This document shows positions 1 through 5,079 of a DNA stretch of 5,079 nucleotides, in pieces. Origin of the DNA: Planctomycetota bacterium (GTDB lineage Bacteria; Planctomycetota; GCA-002687715; DRQF01). The stretch is taken from NCBI GenBank assembly GCA_015485455.1, contig WFTN01000235.1:1-5079 (forward strand). Reading direction: 5' to 3'. The notes under the pieces were generated by a model, which worked only from the letters and a program-made list of their open reading frames with translations, was not told the origin of the DNA and did no database searches. The number at the start of each line of letters is the position of its first letter. Within the stretch, counting starts at the first letter, position 1. The translations under genes were made by a program, and so were the position numbers.

Positions 1-2
1 GT

Positions 3-313
3 GAGCATGTCTCTCCGAGAGTACTGATACCGCCAATCAAAGGCGCAAAGGTCGCCGAGGAAACTGAAAACAACCGACAGCGCAATCGAAATATCAAAGA
101 ACAAGAACGACTCGGAAAACGAAGATGGCATATTGAGTCGGGCTACAGCTTGCGAAGCAAAGTTGAGACAATGTTTCATCGCTACAAAGCCATTTTTGCG
201 CCGACAATGCAAGCGAGAGGATTGGCGGCACAAAGAGTCGAGGCGAGAATCGGATGCAAGATCTGAACATCATGACGGCGCTTGGGATGCCTGAGAGCGA
301 GATGATCGGGTGA
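3..313 (+). pseudogene. IS5-family transposase, C-terminal remnant, frameshifted near its 3' end
   Basis: This is the C-terminal part of a DDE transposase that cuts and joins the ends of an insertion sequence. The reading frame starting at base 3 is open to a TGA at 264-266. It shows VLIPPIKGAK (21-50), then the IS5-group Y-(2)-R-(3)-E-(6)-K signature in full: Tyr 144-146, Arg 153-155, the catalytic Glu 165-167 and Lys 186-188. The conserved tail follows as YKAIFAPTMQARGL and VEARIGCKI. The expected ending LNIMTALGMPESEMIG is present but one frame over (263-310, TGA at 311-313), so one base is missing around 261-265, where ATCTG stands in place of an expected ATCCTG. The truncated protein would lose only 16 residues and keep its catalytic Glu, so activity is not strictly excluded. 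The N-terminus and both catalytic Asp residues lie outside the window. A one-base sequencing error is the alternative explanation. Confidence 0.85.
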
Positions 314-353
314 ATATAGTCGGCAAAGATGGCGAACTGCGACTCCTTTTGAG

Positions 354-367
354 TTGTGCACCAAGGC
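354..367. repeat. Candidate right terminal inverted repeat of the IS5-family element
   Basis: The sequence TTGTGCACCAAGGC lies 40 bases after the natural transposase stop, where the right end of an IS5-type element is expected. Its reverse complement, GCCTTGGTGCACAA, resembles the GGC(T)TTGTTGCACAA-like ends that I recall for several IS5 subgroups. The left end is outside the window, so neither the inverted-repeat match nor a target-site duplication can be checked. The exact outer boundary is uncertain by a few bases. Confidence 0.4.
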
Positions 368-368
368 A

Positions 369-399
369 TCTCACGTTCACGATCAGCCTGAACATGAGA
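369..399 (-). terminator. Hairpin downstream of the peptidase gene, probable terminator
   Basis: An 11-bp inverted repeat, TCTCACGTTCA (369-379) and TGAACATGAGA (389-399), encloses a 9-base loop. The single imperfect position is a G-U wobble in minus-strand RNA but a C-A mismatch in plus-strand RNA, which points to use on the minus strand. It begins 21 bases past the peptidase stop codon. There is no run of U after the stem on the minus strand; the bases there belong to the candidate IS end. The stem is clear, but termination is inferred. Confidence 0.5.
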
Positions 400-420
400 G
401 CAAAACCTTGGCTTCAACGC

Positions 421-1902
421 CTAACTCTTGGCGAGTTCACTCAAGACTACGACGAAGTAGCGCCAGATTTTTTCGACACTATCAATGTAGACCCGTTCGC
501 CAGGGCTATGGGCACCGTGAATGGTGGGACCAAATGAGATCATGTCCATGCCGCCCCCGACACTGGTGTTGATGACACCGCATTCCAAACCGGCGTGCAT
601 AGCAGCAATTCTGGGCTCCACGCCGAATACACTTGAATAGAGCTTCTTGCAAATCTCCAAGGCATGGGATTGCATGTCTGGCTTCCAGCCGGGGTACTCG
701 TTGCCGTGGAAGAGTTTGGCACCGGCCAGGATGCCTACAGACCGAATTTGGTGGACTGTGTTGTAGAGCGAGTCGCGATCTGAACTTCTGGCCAAGCAGC
801 AGATATTCACGTGACAATTGCCGTTGGCCTTTTTTACGTCCAAAGTGGCCGCGTTGTTGGAACTGAGAATTTCCCCAGCAATCTCAGGAACAACAGCTTG
901 GACGCCACTGGGCAGTGCCAAGAACGTTGAAACGATTGTGTTCGTGTCTTTCGCTGAAATGGCCTCGTCGCCTTCGCCTTCGGTCACCGTCACTTGGCAT
1001 TGCAATTCATTGTGAGCTTCGATTGCTAAGGTTTGGATTTTCTTGGCTGCTTCACCTAAGCGGGCGATGATGTCGCTGGGGCCTGCGAGGACTGCCCATG
1101 CTTCTCTTGGAATTGCGTTCCTGAGGCTGCCGCATTTGCCGTCGACAAGGCGAAGGCCTTCAATGCCAGCCTCCAAGATTGTTCGAGCCAGAAGTTTGCC
1201 GGCGTTGCCACGATTCTCGTGAATATTGATCCCGGAGTGCCCCCCTCGAAGTCCCTTAACTGTGAGTTTGCAAACCGTTTCTCCGGCCATGGATGATGTG
1301 GGGAAGTCCCAGTCGAGAGTGACATCACAACCGCCTGCGCATCCCACGTAGAGAGCGTCATCTTCTTCTGAATCCAAGTTGAGCATACACTTGCCGGTGA
1401 TGAATCCAGGGTCGACGTTTTGTGCCCCCGTCATGCCAGCTTCTTCATCAATGGTCATCAGCAATTCAAGAGGGCCATGGGCGACTTGGGGATCGAGAGC
1501 GGCAGCCAAACCCATGGCGACGCCGATGCCATTGTCAGCCCCTAAAGTTGTGCCCTCCGCATCGACGTAAGCCCTACCCTTGGCGCTTTCTCCGATTCGC
1601 AGCTTGATGGGGTCGTTGTCGAAATCGTGTACTGTGTCGTTATTCTTTTCGCAGACCATGTCGATGTGGCCTTGAATAACGGTGGTGGGGGCGTTCTCGA
1701 AGCCGGAGGTTCCGGGAACAGAAACCACGTAATTGCCAACTCGGTCTTCCTTCAACTCAAAACCAGCGTCGTCGGCGATCTTCTTAATGACTGCTTTGAC
1801 TTTTTCTTCTTTCTTCGAGGGCCGTGGAGCGTCGGCGAGTCGAGAGAAAATGTCCCAAACCATCTTGGGCTCTAAGTCTTTGACGCATTCTTGGTTCGAC
1901 AT
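421..1902 (-). CDS. pepD: Cytosolic aminoacyl-histidine (Xaa-His) dipeptidase, M20C family, PepD
   Basis: A metal-dependent cytoplasmic dipeptidase that splits a wide range of unblocked dipeptides, including Xaa-His, and so recycles amino acids from peptide breakdown. The 493 residues are close to the roughly 485 of E. coli PepD. The catalytic domain is split around an inserted lid/dimerisation domain (about 205-390). By motif, the metal ligands are His79 (in QGHIDM), bridging Asp123 (in GADNG), Glu154 (in DEEAG), Asp177 (in LNLDSEE) and His465 (in GAHSPGE). Asp81 and Glu153 take the catalytic-helper and general-base positions. GLRGGHSG (218-225) is the conserved lid motif. No signal peptide is present. 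The ATG at 1900-1902 is chosen because GAAGGA lies 8 bases upstream. The gene is transcribed alone, divergent from the operon at 2141, and ends about 50 bases from the IS remnant. All key residues are kept, so it should be active. Confidence 0.95.
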   Translation of the reverse strand: MSNQECVKDLEPKMVWDIFSRLADAPRPSKKEEKVKAVIKKIADDAGFELKEDRVGNYVVSVPGTSGFENAPTTVIQGHIDMVCEKNNDTVHDFDNDPIKLRIGESAKGRAYVDAEGTTLGADNGIGVAMGLAAALDPQVAHGPLELLMTIDEEAGMTGAQNVDPGFITGKCMLNLDSEEDDALYVGCAGGCDVTLDWDFPTSSMAGETVCKLTVKGLRGGHSGINIHENRGNAGKLLARTILEAGIEGLRLVDGKCGSLRNAIPREAWAVLAGPSDIIARLGEAAKKIQTLAIEAHNELQCQVTVTEGEGDEAISAKDTNTIVSTFLALPSGVQAVVPEIAGEILSSNNAATLDVKKANGNCHVNICCLARSSDRDSLYNTVHQIRSVGILAGAKLFHGNEYPGWKPDMQSHALEICKKLYSSVFGVEPRIAAMHAGLECGVINTSVGGGMDMISFGPTIHGAHSPGERVYIDSVEKIWRYFVVVLSELAKS

Positions 1903-1910
1903 GGATCGTT

Positions 1911-1916
1911 TCCTTC
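1911..1916 (-). promoter_or_regulatory. Ribosome binding site of pepD
   Basis: Read on the minus strand, GAAGGA sits 8 bases before the ATG at 1902. It is a normal Shine-Dalgarno sequence at normal spacing and fixes the start codon. Confidence 0.75.
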
Positions 1917-1957
1917 GGATTTATTGAGTTTGCAGGATGCTGAGAATAGCGAGATTG

Positions 1958-1972
1958 CTTGGATTGTCCAAG
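1958..1972. promoter_or_regulatory. Perfect 6-3-6 dyad over the candidate pepD -10 box, possible operator
   Basis: CTTGGA-TTG-TCCAAG is a perfect inverted repeat with a 3-base spacer that overlaps the proposed -10 hexamer. A repressor bound here would block the promoter. Short dyads of this size also occur by chance, and no second copy was found in the intergenic region. Confidence 0.25.
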
Positions 1973-1993
1973 GTTTGTCCTGAGCAATGTCAA
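1963..1993 (-). promoter_or_regulatory. Candidate sigma-70-type promoter of pepD
   Basis: On the minus strand a perfect TTGACA (-35, plus-strand 1988-1993) is followed after 19 bases by GACAAT (plus-strand 1963-1968), which matches 4 of 6 positions of the -10 consensus. The spacing is longer than the ideal 17. Transcription would start near 1955, giving a leader of about 50 bases that holds the Shine-Dalgarno sequence. Only the -35 hexamer is strong. A weaker alternative further downstream is TTGGAC, 17 bases, TATTCT. Confidence 0.35.
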
Positions 1994-2126
1994 GGGCTCG
2001 GTTGCCCGAGTATTCTGTGTGGGGGAAACTCCGAAAGAGGGGCAATTTACAGTTTTCTGGGGCAGAAGAGTCGGGTGTCCGCACTTTTCTTGGTCCATTG
2101 GCTCAATTCTTGACGTCCAGTGTTGT

Positions 2127-2131
2127 GGAGG
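2127..2131 (+). promoter_or_regulatory. Ribosome binding site of the first operon gene
   Basis: GGAGG lies 9 bases before the ATG at 2141. It decides the start: an in-frame GTG at 2120 lies upstream of this site and would make the Shine-Dalgarno sequence part of the coding region. Confidence 0.75.
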
Positions 2132-2140
2132 TCGAAAGAT

Positions 2141-3457
2141 ATGAATCAAGAAGAAAGATCTGATTGGAACAACCCGAAGATCAGGATCGCAAGAGTCCTC
2201 GATAGCCTCAGCGGGAATCAGGCTGGCATCGGCGCTCTGGTCAAAGAAGAAGACAAAGAGCTCATGCGCAAGACGATTGTCGATTTGGCGGAAAAAAGCC
2301 CTATCGAAGACGATTTTCAGATGTTCGTTTGCGTCATGTTTCATCGTTTGGGGCTGGGGAAACAAAGAGACCGTTTGAAGAACATGTCCCTTGATCCATC
2401 AAGAGAGGAACGGCTTCGCTATCTCGCTTATGAGGTTCTGCTCCATGCCCAAGTTACGGAGGAGAGCCCTATGGGGGTGACGTTCGATGGGGACACCTTT
2501 GCTATGTTCCATGAGCTCCGTACCCGCATGCTGTTACGCCACATTTTTCGCGATCCCAAGAAATCGGAAATCTTGGCTGAATCTCTCTATGAGTTGGAAG
2601 GGGAAGACATGCAAATCGCGAATTTTCTTGCCGTCGAGGAGTTGAGACAAGATGAGAGAATTCCGGCAGGGGTAGCGTACAGAAACATCCTCACTGATGG
2701 TGGCCCATCCTCTTTGAGTGAGCTCGCCTTAGACGCCATAAGCCGAGAAGGTGGCATTGTCGGACGTTCGATTTTGCAAGCCATCCGATCTCATGAGTTG
2801 GCGCCCTTAGAACGTCGGCGCATTCAAAGCCGGTTGGCCCAATGGCATTATCCAGAGCGGTCACAAGACGAGGAGACTGATTTGGAAGTCTTGGTTTCAG
2901 CTTGCGACCGAGAGGGCCGAGTTGGTTTCTTTCTGAAGTCGAAACGAGCCAATGGCCGCTTTGATGAGTTTTGTCTTTCAGCCAATATCGTGGAAGGATT
3001 GGAATCTGCTTCGTCCTCATTGGATGGGATTGATCCTGTTCATCCCCATGTTTTCGGCGTTGGGGCCTTAGTCGATTTTCCGCCATCCGTGGCTGCCTGG
3101 TTGTTGATGGAACACCGCAAGCTGCGATTGACAAGGGGGCGCAGCCATCTCCCAGAGGGGGAGCCCATTTTCGCTCGCTTAGAGAAAATCATGGCTCCAG
3201 AAGCAAACGTGTCTTTGGCCTTGGCCGAGCCATTAGAATCGAGCGAAGTCGCTTCTCTTTTGTCAGAGATGCCCTACCGATCTTGGGGTGAGAGGTGGCA
3301 GGAAAACATGGGCGATTCTGAACTCAAGAGCCGTTTCGAATTCATGGCCATATGGCATCGATTCCGGGGAGAAAGACGAAAGGCGGAAGTGGCAGCACTC
3401 TTGTCGAGGCGTCCGGAACAGCTTCAGGACATGGCTTGGGCCCAAAGCAGTCCGTGA
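2141..3457 (+). CDS. Uncharacterised soluble helix-rich protein, first gene of an ABC-type operon
   Basis: I do not recognise this 438-residue protein with certainty. It has no signal peptide or membrane segment, so it is probably cytoplasmic. It is rich in charged and Leu/Ala residues. Residues about 30-240 read as a series of amphipathic helices, for example 88-104, 126-151 and 190-217 (SSLSELALDAI then GRSILQAIR), consistent with an irregular HEAT-like alpha-solenoid. Residues about 248-310 look different: LVSACDREGRVGFFLKSK followed by a strand-like stretch resembles the short domain that follows solenoids in some uncharacterised HEAT-like bacterial proteins (from memory, low confidence). 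A helical tail ends at 438. The start at 2141 is set by GGAGG 9 bases upstream. The TGA at 3455-3457 overlaps a GTG start of the next gene, so the two are probably translationally coupled. Its role with the downstream membrane protein and ATPase is unknown; a cytoplasmic scaffold or regulator is only a guess. Confidence 0.8.
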   Translation: MNQEERSDWNNPKIRIARVLDSLSGNQAGIGALVKEEDKELMRKTIVDLAEKSPIEDDFQMFVCVMFHRLGLGKQRDRLKNMSLDPSREERLRYLAYEVLLHAQVTEESPMGVTFDGDTFAMFHELRTRMLLRHIFRDPKKSEILAESLYELEGEDMQIANFLAVEELRQDERIPAGVAYRNILTDGGPSSLSELALDAISREGGIVGRSILQAIRSHELAPLERRRIQSRLAQWHYPERSQDEETDLEVLVSACDREGRVGFFLKSKRANGRFDEFCLSANIVEGLESASSSLDGIDPVHPHVFGVGALVDFPPSVAAWLLMEHRKLRLTRGRSHLPEGEPIFARLEKIMAPEANVSLALAEPLESSEVASLLSEMPYRSWGERWQENMGDSELKSRFEFMAIWHRFRGERRKAEVAALLSRRPEQLQDMAWAQSSP

Positions 3458-4746
3458 AAGCCCCAAGGGGTATCGTATGCCTTGATGATCCCTTCCTCTC
3501 GCCTTACGATGCCCTTGTGAAAACTCTCAAAATAGTCTTCTTATCGTGCTTTCTGCTCTTGGCCAGCGGCCTTCTTCAAGGATTCTCCGTGAGGGCTCCC
3601 CATGAACCGCCACCGATTTGGTTTGATTTCGAGGTTCAAGACGAGCAGTTAACCTGCAAAATGATCGTCATTGTTCCTTGTTTCGACGCCTGGATGAATG
3701 TCACTCGGGTTAAACGGATGGAGCTGTCCGAGAGCGAGCGACCAGCTCATATCGAAGCCCTGAAATCGTGGTTCAATAAACATCCTATGGTCACGATCGA
3801 TGGTATTGTCGTGGCGCCTACGATTCAGGAAATCGTCTTTAAGCCCATCATGGACCACCAGGGCATCACCATTGACTACGCTGAGGTGAAGCTCAATTAT
3901 AGCCTCAAGGACAAACCGAAACGCATCAAACTCCGTTGGGATCAATGGGAGATCTTCCCGGATTGGCCTTTGAGAGGTTTGGATGCCTTGTTCGCTTGGG
4001 ATGACGAACAAATCGCCGTGGGTTTGGACGAGACGGAGCCCGAATACGTTTGGCATGCGCCCCTAAACCCGAAGAAGAAATTGGTGCTCCCCGTTCCGCC
4101 TCCAGCGCCCCCACGCATCCGTGTTCCACTCTTGAGTGTGGCCTGTTTAGCTGGTTTAATCTTCTTTGCTTTCTTGAGCTTCGCATTGAAATTGGGCACC
4201 CGTGTCCGCTGGATTGGGGTGGCTGCTTTGTTTGTTTTGGCAGTGGCTCTGCAAGGACAAATGGTACGTTCAATGCGACCACCTTGGATGGCCGACGCTC
4301 AGCTTCCGACAGTGGAAGAAGCCCAAGATATTTTCGCGGCGCTTCAACAGAACACCTACCGAGCTTTTGACCATGAGGATGAAGAAGCTGTGTATGATGT
4401 CTTGGCGCGGAGTGTCGACGGCGAGCTCCTTGAACGGGTTTATGGCGAAGTATTTGAGAGCTTAGTTCTGAGAGATGATGGCGGCGCCGTTTGCCAGGTT
4501 CGCTCAGTGAAGATATTGAAAAGCACGGTTACTTTGCCCAAAGACCCTGAAAAGCGAGAATTCAAGGTCCGTGCCAAATGGCGAGTTACGGGTCGTGTCG
4601 GGCACTATGGCCATGAACATATTCGAGTGAATCAATATGTTGCGGATTACACTTTGAGAGAACGAGAGGAAGGTTGGCGAATCTCGGACGTAGATATCTT
4701 GAATCAACGTAGGATGGACCCCAAAGCTCTCGGAATCATAAAGTGA
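3454..4746 (+). CDS. Membrane-anchored protein with two extracytoplasmic domains, function unknown
   Basis: An envelope protein I cannot name; 430 residues from the GTG at 3454. A hydrophobic segment (TLKIVFLSCFLLLASGLLQG, residues 24-43) acts as signal peptide or anchor. A soluble, strand-rich domain follows (about 50-205), with a weak resemblance in layout to the extracytoplasmic part of HupE/UreJ_2-type proteins. Next come a proline-rich linker (VPPPAPP, 213-219), a membrane helix (about 226-245), a short basic loop (KLGTRVRW, 246-253) and a second helix (about 253-272). The C-terminal domain (about 285-430) mixes helices and strands in an NTF2- or Tim44-like order (inference). The basic loop suggests both large domains face outwards. 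The GTG at 3454 overlaps the previous stop as GTGA, like the next junction. The GTG at 3517 (409 residues) gives a more classical signal peptide and is a real alternative. Neither has a good Shine-Dalgarno sequence. A still earlier in-frame ATG at 3352 is unlikely because it overlaps the previous gene by over 100 bases. Confidence 0.8.
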   Translation: MKAPRGIVCLDDPFLSPYDALVKTLKIVFLSCFLLLASGLLQGFSVRAPHEPPPIWFDFEVQDEQLTCKMIVIVPCFDAWMNVTRVKRMELSESERPAHIEALKSWFNKHPMVTIDGIVVAPTIQEIVFKPIMDHQGITIDYAEVKLNYSLKDKPKRIKLRWDQWEIFPDWPLRGLDALFAWDDEQIAVGLDETEPEYVWHAPLNPKKKLVLPVPPPAPPRIRVPLLSVACLAGLIFFAFLSFALKLGTRVRWIGVAALFVLAVALQGQMVRSMRPPWMADAQLPTVEEAQDIFAALQQNTYRAFDHEDEEAVYDVLARSVDGELLERVYGEVFESLVLRDDGGAVCQVRSVKILKSTVTLPKDPEKREFKVRAKWRVTGRVGHYGHEHIRVNQYVADYTLREREEGWRISDVDILNQRRMDPKALGIIK

Positions 4747-5079
4747 AGCACACCGACACGAGTCACATTGAAGGCAAGGGTATTCGAGTCGATGACCTGA
4801 CTTTCTCCTATCCCTCCGGCGACTTCGCCATTCGAATCCCGAGTTTAGATGTCAAACCTCAGGAGAAGGTGGCATTTATTGGACCAAGTGGTTCGGGCAA
4901 AACGACACTTCTCAAATTACTCTCCGGCATTCTCAAGCCAAATCGCGGCCAAGTGACTGTCGGTGGTTTTTCGGTGTCAGCGGCTTCTGAGGCCGGCTGC
5001 AGCGCTTTTCGTCTGAAGAACATGGGGATGGTCTTTCAGGAGTTTGAACTTTTGGAAGCCCTCACTGTTCGGGAGAACA
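4743..5079 (+). CDS. ABC transporter ATP-binding protein, LolD/MacB/FtsE type, N-terminal part
   Basis: The cytoplasmic ATPase subunit of an ABC system; 112 complete codons are visible before the window ends. It shows an A-loop aromatic residue at Tyr23 (in TFSYPSG), Walker A GPSGSGKTT at residues 47-55, and the Q-loop Gln99 in MGMVFQEF. The spacing, and the LLEALTVREN ending after the Q-loop, are typical of the LolD/MacB/FtsE group, which drives lipoprotein release, efflux or cell-wall control by mechanotransmission rather than simple import. The signature motif, Walker B and H-loop lie beyond the edge. The GTG start overlaps the stop of the membrane protein as GTGA, so the genes are probably coupled. 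An N-terminal extension of about 13 residues before the ABC fold (KHTDTSHIEGKG) is ordinary. The partner permease is expected downstream. The substrate cannot be told from this part. Confidence 0.93.
   Translation, partial: MKHTDTSHIEGKGIRVDDLTFSYPSGDFAIRIPSLDVKPQEKVAFIGPSGSGKTTLLKLLSGILKPNRGQVTVGGFSVSAASEAGCSAFRLKNMGMVFQEFELLEALTVREN

Noticed and set aside
258..268. Programmed ribosomal frameshift in the transposase
   Set aside because: The site has no slippery heptamer or A-run, and programmed shifts in IS5 relatives join two ORFs much further upstream; a mutation is simpler.
94..417. Minus-strand 107-residue open frame across the IS remnant
   Set aside because: It lies opposite a clear transposase coding frame and has no recognisable motif or ribosome binding site.
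2046..2074. Plus-strand promoter with TTTACA as -35 box
   Set aside because: No acceptable -10 hexamer lies 16-18 bases downstream.
2109..2143. Plus-strand promoter with TTGACG as -35 box
   Set aside because: The matching -10 position would fall over the start codon and the Shine-Dalgarno sequence of the 2141 gene, so it cannot serve this gene.
1784..2365. Minus-strand 193-residue open frame spanning the divergent intergenic region
   Set aside because: It overlaps the 5' ends of both pepD and the plus-strand operon gene, has no protein family features, and is explained as a chance open frame.
2691..3134. Minus-strand 147-residue open frame
   Set aside because: It lies wholly antisense to the 438-residue coding frame, with a low-complexity composition typical of a shadow frame.
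3649..4282. Minus-strand open frames of 85-135 residues
   Set aside because: They are antisense to the membrane-protein gene and carry no motifs, and they run through the complement of its membrane helices and linker.
1..5079. CRISPR arrays, tRNA or rRNA genes, riboswitches
   Set aside because: No regularly spaced repeats, cloverleaf-like sequence or conserved RNA motif was seen on either strand.

Overview
The window looks like ordinary bacterial chromosome of moderate GC content, carrying one mobile-element scar. It contains a decayed insertion-sequence end, one housekeeping peptidase gene on the minus strand, and the first three genes of a tightly packed plus-strand operon that runs off the right edge. 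There is no rRNA, tRNA or other strong taxonomic marker. Poorly recognisable, fast-diverging envelope genes beside a LolD/MacB-type ABC ATPase would suit a planctomycete or another PVC-type or deep-branching Gram-negative bacterium, but this is a weak inference.

Left edge (about 1-370): the 3' end of an IS5-family transposase gene, read in the frame starting at base 3. It keeps a perfect Y-(2)-R-(3)-E-(6)-K signature but is frameshifted by one base 16 codons before its natural stop. A candidate right terminal inverted repeat (354-367) follows. Two bases beyond it lies a hairpin (369-399) that is better paired in minus-strand RNA and sits just past the stop of the convergent peptidase gene, so it is probably that gene's terminator.

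Middle left (421-1902, minus): a complete pepD-type cytosolic aminoacyl-histidine (Xaa-His) dipeptidase of family M20C with all metal ligands intact. A 238-bp divergent intergenic region (1903-2140) holds its Shine-Dalgarno sequence, a candidate promoter with a consensus TTGACA -35 box, and a perfect small dyad over the -10 region.

Right half (2141-5079, plus): an apparent operon with GTGA stop/start overlaps at both junctions. The genes are (a) a soluble, helix-rich 438-aa protein I do not recognise, (b) a membrane-anchored protein with two extracytoplasmic domains separated by a proline-rich linker and a two-helix hairpin, and (c) the start of an ABC transporter ATPase with Walker A and Q-loop. 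The layout suggests an ABC-type envelope system whose permease should lie just beyond the right edge. Genes (a) and (b) are the least described part of the window and the best candidates for something new; the substrate cannot be read from the sequence.
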